From: Burkholderia lata
GTDB taxonomy: Bacteria > Pseudomonadota > Gammaproteobacteria > Burkholderiales > Burkholderiaceae
Assembly (NCBI RefSeq): GCF_902499335.1
Contig: NZ_CABVQK010000008.1
Span: 372,001-436,000 of the forward strand
DNA length: 64,000 bases
Reading direction: 5' to 3'
The notes under the pieces are model-generated. The model was not told the DNA's origin and did no database searches. It saw nothing but the letters and a program-made list of their open reading frames with translations. Position numbers and translations under genes: made by a program. This document shows positions 8,880 to 16,679 of this stretch, in pieces. Position 1 is the first letter of the stretch. Each line of letters begins with the position of its first letter.

Positions 8880-10733
8880 GTGAAAGACGATCAGGACACC
8901 CCCGCCGCCGCCGAACCTACCCCGCGACGCCAGTTTCTCAAGCTGGCCGGCGCGGCGGTCGCGGCGGCCGGCTTCGGCGCCGACGCGCTGGCCGCGAACA
9001 CGCCGCCGGCCGCCCCGGTTGCCGCCGGCGCGGGCGTCGATCCCGCGCCCGCGTTCCACGGCGCGACGAGCGCGCCCACCGCACCGCCCGCCGGCTACAA
9101 CATCCTGTTCATCCTGACCGACCAGGAGCGCCACTTCGACCGCTGGCCGTTTCCGGTGCCGGGCCGCGAAGCGCTGCGCCGCGACGGCATCACGTTCATG
9201 CACCACCAGATCGCCGCGTGCGTGTGCTCGCCGTCGCGCTCGACGGTCTACACGGGGCAGCACATCCAGCACACCGGCGTGCTCGACAACGCGGGTGTGC
9301 CCTGGCAGAAGGACATGTCGCCGGACGTGCGCACCGTCGGCCACATGCTGCGCGACGCCGGCTACTACGCCGCGTATCTCGGCAAGTGGCACCTGAGCGC
9401 GTCGATGCACGAAACCGCGAGCCCGTACACGGCGCCCGTGGCCGAATACAACCGCACGATCCGGTCGTACGGCTTCGACGACTATTTCGGCGTGGGCGAC
9501 CTGATCGGGATGGTGCGCGGCGGCTACCAGTACGACGGAATCACGGCCGAGGCCGCGGTGAGCTGGATGCGTAACCACGCGCCGCGTCTCGCGAAGGAAG
9601 GCAAGCCGTGGTTCCTCGCGGTGAATCTGGTGAACCCGCACGACGCGATGTTCGTGAACACCGATACGAACGGCTCGACGGTGCAGGACGCAAACCACCC
9701 GATGCTCGGCAACGCGCCGCCGCCGAACGACGCGCTGTATCGCACGTCGTGGCACGACGTGCCGCTCGCGGCATCGCGGCGGCAGCCGTACGACGAGCCG
9801 GGGCGGCCGCCCGCGCACGGGATGTTCAACGCCGCGCATGCGAACCTCGTCGGCCGCTATCCGTTCACCGACGAACGCCTGCGCATCTATCAGGATAACT
9901 ACTTCAACTGCGTGCGCGATTGCGATACGCACGTCGTGCGCCTGCTGCAATCGCTGCAGTCGCTCGGCCTCGACGAACGCACGATCGTCGTGATGACGGC
10001 CGACCACGGCGATCACATCGGCGCGCACCAGCTCGTCGGCAAGGGCGCAACCGCGTACCAGCCGCAGAACCACGTGCCGCTCGTGATCCGTCATCCCGCG
10101 TATCCGGGCGGCATGCAATGCGATGCACTGACGTCGCACATCGACATCGCGCCGACGCTGCTCGGGCTCACTGGCCTCGACGATGCGCGCCTCGCGTCGA
10201 TCCGCGGCAGCGCGCTGAAGGGGCACGACCTCACGCGCTGGCTCGCGAAGCCGGCCGATGCGAAGCTGCACGCGGCGCGCGATGCCACGCTGTTCAACTA
10301 CGCGATGCTGCTCTACTACGACAGCGAATGGATGCTGAAGGAGCTGGGCACGATGCGCCAGAAAGGCGTGCCGGAGGACGAGCTGCTGCGCCGCGCGCTC
10401 GCGCAGCAGCCGGATTTCCGGTTGCGCGGCACGATCCGCAGCGTGTTCGACGGCCGCTACCGGTTCACGCGCTATTTCTCGCCGCTCGAATTCAACCGGC
10501 CGACGACGATGGAGGACCTGTTCGCGCGCAACGACGTCGAGCTGTTCGACATCGCGAGCGATCCGGGCGAGATGCGCAATCTCGCGATGGACAGGAAGCA
10601 GCACGGCGAGCTGCTGCTCGCGATGAACGGCCGCCTGAACGACCTGATCGCGAGCGAGGTCGGCGACGACAGCCCCGACGTGATGCCGATCCGCGACGGC
10701 AAGGTGCAGGTGCAGATCCGCAAGTGGCATTGA
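8880..10733 (+). CDS. Tat-exported type I sulfatase
   Basis: About 617 residues. A twin-arginine signal (RRQFLKLAGAAVAAAGFGAD, Arg16-Arg17) opens the protein, so export to the periplasm is expected. The alkaline-phosphatase fold follows with NILFILTDQERHFDRWP as first metal motif, then the sulfatase signature CSPSR with Cys116 as the residue to be converted to formylglycine, and TADHGDHIG and GKWHL motifs. It hydrolyses sulfate esters; the precise substrate is unknown. GTG 8880 is preferred because AGGAG lies 9 bases upstream, although an in-frame ATG at 8835 exists. The gene is divergent from LysR and followed by a dehalogenase. No formylglycine-generating enzyme gene is in the window. Confidence 0.88.
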   Translation: MKDDQDTPAAAEPTPRRQFLKLAGAAVAAAGFGADALAANTPPAAPVAAGAGVDPAPAFHGATSAPTAPPAGYNILFILTDQERHFDRWPFPVPGREALRRDGITFMHHQIAACVCSPSRSTVYTGQHIQHTGVLDNAGVPWQKDMSPDVRTVGHMLRDAGYYAAYLGKWHLSASMHETASPYTAPVAEYNRTIRSYGFDDYFGVGDLIGMVRGGYQYDGITAEAAVSWMRNHAPRLAKEGKPWFLAVNLVNPHDAMFVNTDTNGSTVQDANHPMLGNAPPPNDALYRTSWHDVPLAASRRQPYDEPGRPPAHGMFNAAHANLVGRYPFTDERLRIYQDNYFNCVRDCDTHVVRLLQSLQSLGLDERTIVVMTADHGDHIGAHQLVGKGATAYQPQNHVPLVIRHPAYPGGMQCDALTSHIDIAPTLLGLTGLDDARLASIRGSALKGHDLTRWLAKPADAKLHAARDATLFNYAMLLYYDSEWMLKELGTMRQKGVPEDELLRRALAQQPDFRLRGTIRSVFDGRYRFTRYFSPLEFNRPTTMEDLFARNDVELFDIASDPGEMRNLAMDRKQHGELLLAMNGRLNDLIASEVGDDSPDVMPIRDGKVQVQIRKWH

Positions 10734-10890
10734 GGACCCAAGCGCCTCCGGACGCGGTGCAAACCGGGCGCCTTCGCGACCGGTCAAACCGCCTTTCCGT
10801 ATCCGTGATTCAATGACGATCGAACCGGCGTCGCGCAGTCGGGCGGCACGGCGATTCGACACCTCATCGATCGACCCTCACTGGATCACC

Positions 10891-11613
10891 ATGACGAACC
10901 CTGCCGAAATCAAGGCGCTCGTTTTCGATGTCTTCGGAACGATCGTCGACTGGAGAAGCGGCGTCGCCCGCGGCGCCGCCGCGTTCCTCGACCGCTACGC
11001 ACCCGCGCTCGATCCGCTCGAATTCGCCGATGCGTGGCGAGCCGAATATTCGCCGTCAATGGAAGAAATCCGCAGCGGGCGCCGCCGCTACGTGCGGCTC
11101 GACGTCCTGCACCGCGAGAACCTCGTCCGCACGCTCGACCGCTACGGGATCGTCGACGTGCCCGACGCCGACATCGACGCGCTCAACCTCGCGTGGCACA
11201 GCCTCGACCCGTGGCCCGACGCCGTCGCGGCGCTGCAACGGCTGAAGCGGCGCTTCATCATCGCGCCGCTGTCGAACGGCAACATCCGGCTGATGGTCGA
11301 CGTCGCGAAACGCGCGGGGCTGCCGTGGGATGCGATTCTCGGTGCGGAAGTCGTCCGCGCGTACAAGCCGTCGCCGCAGGTGTACAGCGACACGGTAGAG
11401 ATTCTCGGCGTCGAGCCGGCCGAGCTGTGCCTGGTTGCCGCGCACAACGGCGATCTCGCAGCCGCGCGCCGGCAGGGGCTGTCTACCGCGTTCGTGCTGC
11501 GACCGACCGAACACGGGCCCGGCCAGACGACCGACCTGAAAGCCGACGATGCGTGGGACTTCGACGTCAAGGATCTGCACGAGCTCGCCGACCGGCTGGG
11601 TTGCCCGGGTTGA
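10891..11613 (+). CDS. HAD-superfamily haloacid dehalogenase type II-like hydrolase
   Basis: A 240-residue HAD protein. Motif I is FDVFGTIVD with nucleophile Asp13, motif II LSNGN, and the conserved Lys lies in YKPSPQVYS. The acidic motif is AAHNGDLAAARRQG. The pattern is that of L-2-haloacid dehalogenase (type II), which would hydrolyse 2-haloacids to hydroxyacids, though the position equivalent to the dehalogenase Ser-x-Asn reads Ala-x-His here, so a phosphatase-like or other HAD role remains possible. The internal ATG at 10891 is chosen because homology begins directly after it; the upstream frame is unlikely coding. It lies 157 bp after the sulfatase. Confidence 0.78.
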   Translation: MTNPAEIKALVFDVFGTIVDWRSGVARGAAAFLDRYAPALDPLEFADAWRAEYSPSMEEIRSGRRRYVRLDVLHRENLVRTLDRYGIVDVPDADIDALNLAWHSLDPWPDAVAALQRLKRRFIIAPLSNGNIRLMVDVAKRAGLPWDAILGAEVVRAYKPSPQVYSDTVEILGVEPAELCLVAAHNGDLAAARRQGLSTAFVLRPTEHGPGQTTDLKADDAWDFDVKDLHELADRLGCPG

Positions 11614-11751
11614 TGCCGGAGTCGATGCGCGATCGCAGCGCGCTGCCGGCCGCACTGCAGGGCCGGCGGAACAGTGCGTCGGGCGCGTCGCGCATAAAGT
11701 CAGACGACTGGTAGACTCCGCCAACCCTGTCCCGTGCGGCCGCGTACCACT

Positions 11752-12678
11752 ATGTCGTCACCCCTGCGTCTTGTCGAAGGCAAACTGACCGCATTGCGCT
11801 TTCTCGAGCGCCCCGACCAAGGCACGGCCGGAAGCAGTCAGGTGCCGCCCGTCGACCCCGAAGCCCGCAAGAAATCGCTCGGCTACTGGTTCACGCACAG
11901 CGTGGTGCCGATCATGGCAGCCCTCACCGGCAACGGGGCCGCGGCCAATGCGCTGGTGTTTCAGCAAACCGACGAAGACCTCATCCTGGCCCGGTTGAAC
12001 GCCGCGGCCGACAAGATCGAGCATCCGGCGACGTGGTCCTACGCGAACCTGCGCGAGACCAAAACGTTCGTCTCGGAAAACGCGTTCGTGACCGTAGGGA
12101 AGAACGGCAAGATCCTGTTCGCGAAGCTTCCGGTGGAAATCGAAATCGGCGGCGAGTCGTACCGCGGGTTCCTGGGCGGGCAGTGTTTCGATATCGGCGA
12201 CGACGTGGTTGCCGTGGTCGATCGCCGCGGCCGCCTGTTCGCGCTGTCGTCTCCCGACCGACACCGCATGGTCATGGATCACGCGTGCAGCGACACCGGG
12301 CTGGCCGGCCTCACGCACAGCCTCTGGCTGGCGTGGAAATGGATGTTCATCGGCACGAACTGCTTGCTCATCCCGATCATGATCCTGGCGCTATGGACCA
12401 GTGACGGCGGCTTTTCCGACAGGGGTATCGATCTGGCCATGCTGCTGGGCGGGCCGCTCACGGTGGGCGTCCTGCTCGCGCTGCTCGTGGGCGTGCGGTT
12501 GTCATGGTCCGACTGGCTGCCGGCGTGGCGCACGTCGGGCATCCTGAAGGCGCTGGGCCGGCCGGATCTGTGCACGTTCGATTTCTTCGATACCCGCACC
12601 GAGGCCGAACGCAACGGCCAGGCGCGCGACACGGATATCGGGCGGGTCTATTACGCGCCAGCAGCCCGCCAGGCCTAG
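11752..12678 (+). CDS. Hypothetical membrane protein with two C-terminal helices
   Basis: About 308 residues, beginning MSSPLRLVEGKLTALRFLER. The N-terminal two thirds is soluble-looking with a small beta-rich stretch (GKILFAKLPVEIEIGGESYR, then DIGDDVVAVVDRRGRLFALS). Two hydrophobic helices follow (MFIGTNCLLIPIMILALW and LAMLLGGPLTVGVLLALLVG). A short polar tail ends the protein. I do not recognise the family. The ATG at 11752 is preferred to a slightly earlier in-frame ATG (11734). Its stop overlaps the stop of the convergent SRPBCC gene by three bases. Confidence 0.65.
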   Translation: MSSPLRLVEGKLTALRFLERPDQGTAGSSQVPPVDPEARKKSLGYWFTHSVVPIMAALTGNGAAANALVFQQTDEDLILARLNAAADKIEHPATWSYANLRETKTFVSENAFVTVGKNGKILFAKLPVEIEIGGESYRGFLGGQCFDIGDDVVAVVDRRGRLFALSSPDRHRMVMDHACSDTGLAGLTHSLWLAWKWMFIGTNCLLIPIMILALWTSDGGFSDRGIDLAMLLGGPLTVGVLLALLVGVRLSWSDWLPAWRTSGILKALGRPDLCTFDFFDTRTEAERNGQARDTDIGRVYYAPAARQA

Positions 12679-13172
12679 CGCGCCGGCGCCATCTCGACCG
12701 CCTGCCCCCGTGCCGCCATCGCGAGGCGCCGCCAGTTGCGGGCCGCATACCGGTGCGCCTGGCGCAACGCGAGCCACAACCCGATCTGCCGGACCGGCTT
12801 GAAGAGGCCACGCGCACTGAACACGGTGCGCCGTTCGACGCGTGTCCTGCCGCCTTCGATGGGCGTCAGCGTGAATTCGTCCTCCAGCAGCCCGACCCAG
12901 TCGCGGCACCACACAGTCGACGCCACCATCCGGTAACGCAGCCGGCGATGCTCGTCGAGCACGAGGATCCGCTGGTCGATGGTGCCGCGATCGGTCGTGC
13001 ACTGCCGCGTGTTGCCCACGGCCGGCACGCCTTCGAGCACGCGGCAACTGACCGGCTTCGGCACGCCGAGGCGGAACAGCAACGGCCGCGTGTCGTCCAT
13101 CCGGGCATGGAGGAAATGCGGCCATACATGCTCGGGCCGGCAATCGAACGTCCACTGCGAATGAATTTCCAC
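12675..13172 (-). CDS. SRPBCC-like (START/Bet v1 fold) protein
   Basis: 165 residues beginning VEIHSQWTFDCRPEHVWPHF, a typical opening of the SRPBCC superfamily in which an N-terminal beta strand leads into helices facing a hydrophobic pocket. The following blocks RQCTTDRGTIDQRILVLDEH, LRYRMVASTVW and LEDEFTLTPIEGGRTRVERR are the antiparallel strands of that fold, and a Trp/Arg-rich helix closes it. It may bind or modify a lipophilic ligand. GTG 13172 is used because AGGAG lies 8 bases upstream. The gene is followed leftward by a convergent stop overlap and preceded by a membrane protein gene 59 bp upstream on the same strand. Confidence 0.6.
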   Translation of the reverse strand: MEIHSQWTFDCRPEHVWPHFLHARMDDTRPLLFRLGVPKPVSCRVLEGVPAVGNTRQCTTDRGTIDQRILVLDEHRRLRYRMVASTVWCRDWVGLLEDEFTLTPIEGGRTRVERRTVFSARGLFKPVRQIGLWLALRQAHRYAARNWRRLAMAARGQAVEMAPAR

Positions 13173-13231
13173 GACCGTCTCCTGGCGGCTGTCGGTGCGG
13201 CCATGATGGCACAACCGCGCCGCCGCCTCCG

Positions 13232-14023
13232 TTACTTCACGACCGCACGCCAGGCGGTTCGCGCATAGATGAGCAGCAACGGCAGCAGCGAAAGCGCAAA
13301 CAGCAGGCAGAGCGCCAGCACCCACACCGGCCACTGTTCCGGATTCCCCCGCGCCCAGTAGCGGTAAGGCACGCTCAGGAACCCGATTTCCATCAGCAAC
13401 GCGCCGAGCGGCACGAGCCCGTTCATCACCACCGCCACGCCGAAGCGGGCCGCGCGGTCGAGATTCCGGCCGGCGCCGTACGCCGCGATCAGGTAAAGGA
13501 AGTACCCGGTCATTGCGACCATCAGCCCGCCGCCGGCCAGCAGGCCGACACTGCGCACGCTGCGTTCGTGCAGTTGATTCGCGCCCTGGGGCAGCACGAC
13601 ATCGACGCGCTCGCCGATCTCCGGCACGCTGCCCGAGCGGATGTTGCCCGGCAGCACGATCCGCTCGCCATCCGGCATCACGGCTTCCAGGATCGACGTG
13701 TACTTGATGCACCGATATGTTGCGGTGCGCCCGCTGCTGTCGCGGCGCTCGCAGGTGTCCCACTCGGACTGGTAGGACACGACGGTCGCCTCGTATTTCG
13801 GCGACACCGCCAGTTCGTAGAGTTCGTCGCCGATCCAGTACGCGAACGGGAAGAACAGCGACACCAGGCAAAAGCACACGAGCCACCAGAACGCGACCGC
13901 GCCGCCAGCCCCGCGCTTGCCGCCGGTCTGGCGGCGCACCATGCGCGACGCGAGCCAGTACGCGGCGACGCCGAATACGGCCACACAGACCACGAAAACC
14001 TTGCCCGCATGCGTCAACGCCAT
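13232..14023 (-). CDS. DUF3592-like membrane protein
   Basis: 263 residues starting MALTHAGKVFVVCVAVFGVA. There are about five hydrophobic segments: one at the start, one at AFWWLVCFCLVSLFFPFAYW, one at LLAGGGLMVAMTGYFLYLIA, one at VAVVMNGLVPLGALLMEIGF and one near the end (WVLALCLLFALSLLPLLLIY). Between the second and third lies a soluble domain (YEATVVSYQSEWDTCERRD, then GERVDVVLPQGA) that resembles the DUF3592 extracytoplasmic beta domain. Function is unknown. It probably shares a transcript with the SRPBCC gene downstream (59 bp). Confidence 0.6.
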   Translation of the reverse strand: MALTHAGKVFVVCVAVFGVAAYWLASRMVRRQTGGKRGAGGAVAFWWLVCFCLVSLFFPFAYWIGDELYELAVSPKYEATVVSYQSEWDTCERRDSSGRTATYRCIKYTSILEAVMPDGERIVLPGNIRSGSVPEIGERVDVVLPQGANQLHERSVRSVGLLAGGGLMVAMTGYFLYLIAAYGAGRNLDRAARFGVAVVMNGLVPLGALLMEIGFLSVPYRYWARGNPEQWPVWVLALCLLFALSLLPLLLIYARTAWRAVVK

Positions 14024-14129
14024 CTGCGTTTCCCCCGATAACCGGCCGGATCTTCGCCAGCCGCTTTTTTCGACCAGATCGATCAAATCGTCGTCACTGC
14101 CACCGCAACCGCCGCACTCGCCCGCTCCG

Positions 14130-15089
14130 CTATTCCGGCTCGCCGACGAATCTCAGCCGCCCCGATTCTCCCGACAGCAGCGCGCGATTCGCGTCCGCCG
14201 CCGCGCGCAGGTAATCCCACAGCGCGGTCACGCGCCGCAGCTTGCGCAAATCCTCGCGGCACGTCAGCCAGAAGCACCGCGTGACGACCACGTCGTCCGG
14301 CAGCACGGGCACGAGCGCCGGCTGCGTGGCCGCCATGAAGCACGGCAGGATCGCGAGCCCGCCGCCCTGCAGCGCCGCGAAATACTGCGCGATCACGCTC
14401 GTCGTGCGCAGCCCGGCCGTCGCGCCCGGCACCGCGCGGTCCAGGTACAACAATTCGTTGCTGAACGCGAGATCGTCGACGTAGCTGATGAACGCGTGCT
14501 GCGCGAGATCGGCCGTGCAGGTGATCGGCGCGTGATTCGCGAGATAGTCGCGCGTCGCATAGAGCCGCAGCTGGTAGTCGCACAGCTTGGTGACCACGTA
14601 AGGCCCGCGCTCGGGCCGCTCCAGCGTGATCGCGAGATCCGCCTCGCGCTTCGGCAGGTTGACGAAATGCGGCACCGGCAGCAGGTCGACCGTCACGTGC
14701 GGGTGCTCGGCGCGAAACTGTGCGAGCTGCGGCGCGAGGAAAAAGCAGCCGAACCCTTCCGTCGACCCGATCCGCACGTGGCCCGACAGCGCCTCGCCCG
14801 TGTTCGCGACCTGGTCGCAGGCGGACTGCACGGTCGTCTCCATCGCGTCCGCATACGCGACGAGCCGCTGCCCTTCGGCCGTCAGCGTGAAGCCGCCGGA
14901 TCGCGACTTGTCGAACAGCAGCGTGCCCATCGCGGCCTCGAGCGCGCGGATGCGCCGCGCGACGGTCGTGTAGTCGACGCCGAGCCGCTTCGCGGCGCCG
15001 CTCGCGCGCTGCGTGCGCGCGACTTCGAGGAAAAAGCGCAGGTCGTCCCAGTTCAGGTTGCCGGAAACCGGCTCGGTGGCATGTCGCAT
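14130..15089 (-). CDS. LysR-family regulator, divergent from the mms operon
   Basis: 319 residues with a LysR winged helix-turn-helix (LNWDDLRFFLEVARTQRASG, then RLGVDYTTVARRIRALEAAM) and a C-terminal effector-binding domain. The Ala/Ser-poor, RAS-type recognition (DYTTVARRI) is typical of the group whose members have a single bound dimer. It faces away from the MHS transporter gene, with a 157-bp shared region containing a 20-bp palindrome at 15131-15150. It most likely controls the transporter-mmsA-mmsB genes; the inducer is unknown. Confidence 0.88.
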   Translation of the reverse strand: MRHATEPVSGNLNWDDLRFFLEVARTQRASGAAKRLGVDYTTVARRIRALEAAMGTLLFDKSRSGGFTLTAEGQRLVAYADAMETTVQSACDQVANTGEALSGHVRIGSTEGFGCFFLAPQLAQFRAEHPHVTVDLLPVPHFVNLPKREADLAITLERPERGPYVVTKLCDYQLRLYATRDYLANHAPITCTADLAQHAFISYVDDLAFSNELLYLDRAVPGATAGLRTTSVIAQYFAALQGGGLAILPCFMAATQPALVPVLPDDVVVTRCFWLTCREDLRKLRRVTALWDYLRAAADANRALLSGESGRLRFVGEPE

Positions 15090-15130
15090 CGGCGAGGGAA
15101 AAAGGGGCTGGAGTCTCCGGGCCGGCCGTC

Positions 15131-15150
15131 GATATGCATAAATGCATATC
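15131..15150. promoter_or_regulatory. Perfect 20-bp palindrome, candidate LysR operator for the mms operon
   Basis: Arms GATATGCAT and ATGCATATC flank a two-base AA centre, giving a perfect 9+2+9 palindrome between the divergent LysR and MHS genes. The sequence GATATGCAT occurs again at 18209-18217, just past mmsA and ahead of mmsB, as a lone half-site. A TATACT -10-like element lies at 15193-15198. Regulation by the adjacent LysR is inferred from position. Confidence 0.55.
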
Positions 15151-15246
15151 CAACCGGTTTCTTTATCGGTACATGATGAATCTGCGCATAACTATACTCG
15201 ACCGTGACCTGCGGACTACGAGCCGCGGCACCACCACGGAGACACC

Positions 15247-16566
15247 ATGCAGACCCGATCCACCCTCGATGAGCATGCGACAGTCGCGGCGCCGGCACCC
15301 GCCCGCACCGCGAAGCACTACCTGCTGGCCGGCTGGGCCAGCATGGCCGGCACCACGATCGAGTGGTACGACTTCTTCCTCTACGGCACGGCCGCCGCCC
15401 TCGTGTTCAACCGCATCTTCTTCCCGTCGCTGGACCCGGTCGTCGGCACGCTCGCCGCGTTCGGCACGTTCGCGGTCGGCTTCATCGGCCGGCCGATGGG
15501 CGGCATCGTGTTCGGCCACTTCGGCGACCGCATCGGCCGCAAGTCGATGCTGATGATCACGCTGCTGCTGATGGGCGTGCCGAGCATGATCATCGGGCTG
15601 ATCCCGTCGTACGACAGCATCGGCTACTGGGCCGCCGCACTGCTGATCGCGATGCGCTTCCTGCAGGGAATGGCCGTCGGCGGCGAATGGGGCGGCGCGG
15701 TGCTGATGGCCGTCGAACACGCGCCGAAGGGCCGCAAGGGGCTGTTCGGCAGCCTGCCGCAGACGGGCGTCGGGCTCGGCCTGATCCTGTCGTCGGTCGC
15801 GATGGCCGCGGTGGCCGCGCTGCCGGAAGCCGACATGCTGTCGTGGGGCTGGCGCGTGCCGTTCCTCGCGAGCATCGCACTCGTCGGCCTCGGCTGGTTC
15901 ATCCGCGCGAAAGTGCCCGAATCGCCCGACTTCGAGAAGATGCAGCGCCAGGGCAAGGCCGAGAAGTCGCCGGTGACGGCCGCGCTGCGCCGCCACCCGC
16001 GCGAGGTGCTGACGATCGTCGGCGCGCGCGCCGCCGAGAACACGTGGTTCTACATGGTCGTCACGTTCGCGCTCGCGTACGCGACGCAGCAGCTGCACCT
16101 GCCGAAGGCCGAGATGCTGCACGCGATCACGGCCGGCGCCGCGCTGTCGCTCGTCACGATGCCGCTGTGCGGCCACCTGAGCGACAAGATCGGCCAGCGC
16201 CGGATGTTCGCGATCGGCCTCGTGCTGATGTGCGCGTTCGCCGCGCCGTTCTTCATGATGCTCGCCACGCAGCAGGTGTCGTACGCATGGTGGGCGATCG
16301 TGCTCGGCCTCGGCGTCGTGTTCCCGATCCTCTATGCGCCGGAATCGCTGCTGTTCGCGCAGCAGTTCCCCGCGGAAATCCGCTACAGCGGCATCTCGCT
16401 GTCGGTGCAGCTCGCCGGCGTGATCGGCGGCGGCTTCGCACCGATGATCGCGACGTCACTGCTCAAGGTCGGCGGCGGCCAGCCGCACTACGTGATCGCG
16501 TACCTCGTCGGCTTCGGCGTGTTCGCGCTCATGTGTACCGCGCTGATGCGCCCGGCACGCACCTGA
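15247..16566 (+). CDS. MFS transporter, metabolite:H+ symporter (MHS) family
   Basis: 439 residues with twelve predicted helices and the MHS hallmark opening (GTTIEWYDFFLYGTAAALVF) and the MFS signature GHFGDRIGRK between helices 2 and 3. MHS members carry carboxylic acids such as alpha-ketoglutarate, proline/betaine or shikimate by proton symport across the inner membrane. The next genes are mmsA and mmsB, so a branched-chain organic acid such as 3-hydroxyisobutyrate is a reasonable guess for the substrate. It is first in the rightward operon, divergent from LysR. Confidence 0.88.
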   Translation: MQTRSTLDEHATVAAPAPARTAKHYLLAGWASMAGTTIEWYDFFLYGTAAALVFNRIFFPSLDPVVGTLAAFGTFAVGFIGRPMGGIVFGHFGDRIGRKSMLMITLLLMGVPSMIIGLIPSYDSIGYWAAALLIAMRFLQGMAVGGEWGGAVLMAVEHAPKGRKGLFGSLPQTGVGLGLILSSVAMAAVAALPEADMLSWGWRVPFLASIALVGLGWFIRAKVPESPDFEKMQRQGKAEKSPVTAALRRHPREVLTIVGARAAENTWFYMVVTFALAYATQQLHLPKAEMLHAITAGAALSLVTMPLCGHLSDKIGQRRMFAIGLVLMCAFAAPFFMMLATQQVSYAWWAIVLGLGVVFPILYAPESLLFAQQFPAEIRYSGISLSVQLAGVIGGGFAPMIATSLLKVGGGQPHYVIAYLVGFGVFALMCTALMRPART

Positions 16567-16608
16567 GCACGCCGGCCGCATCCGTTCGATTTCAGTTCAG
16601 CCCGCTGC

Positions 16609-16632
16609 CCGCCGCGCATGCACACGCGGCGG
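16609..16632 (+). other. Stem-loop between the MHS transporter gene and mmsA
   Basis: Arms CCGCCGCG and CGCGGCGG form a perfect 8-bp stem with an 8-base loop, followed 12 bases later by CCCCCCTTTTTT just before the mmsA ribosome binding site. The long gap before the T run makes it a poor terminator. It might instead be an mRNA processing or stability structure, or a partial terminator that lowers mmsA expression relative to the transporter. Confidence 0.35.
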
Positions 16633-16679
16633 AAGCAGCCCCCCTTTTTTCATCGTCACACCGCTTTCCGGAGAGTTCC

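Noticed and set aside
8796..10862. A 688-codon minus-strand frame
   Set aside because: It is antisense to the sulfatase, which carries a Tat signal and a sulfatase signature. The antisense product is repetitive Arg/Ala/Val/His.
11640..11690. Stem-like sequence after the dehalogenase gene (CCGGCC ... GGGCCGG)
   Set aside because: There is a hairpin, but no T run follows, so I do not call a terminator.
13917..15176. A 419-codon plus-strand frame
   Set aside because: It is antisense to the LysR gene at 14130-15089, whose protein has a clear helix-turn-helix.
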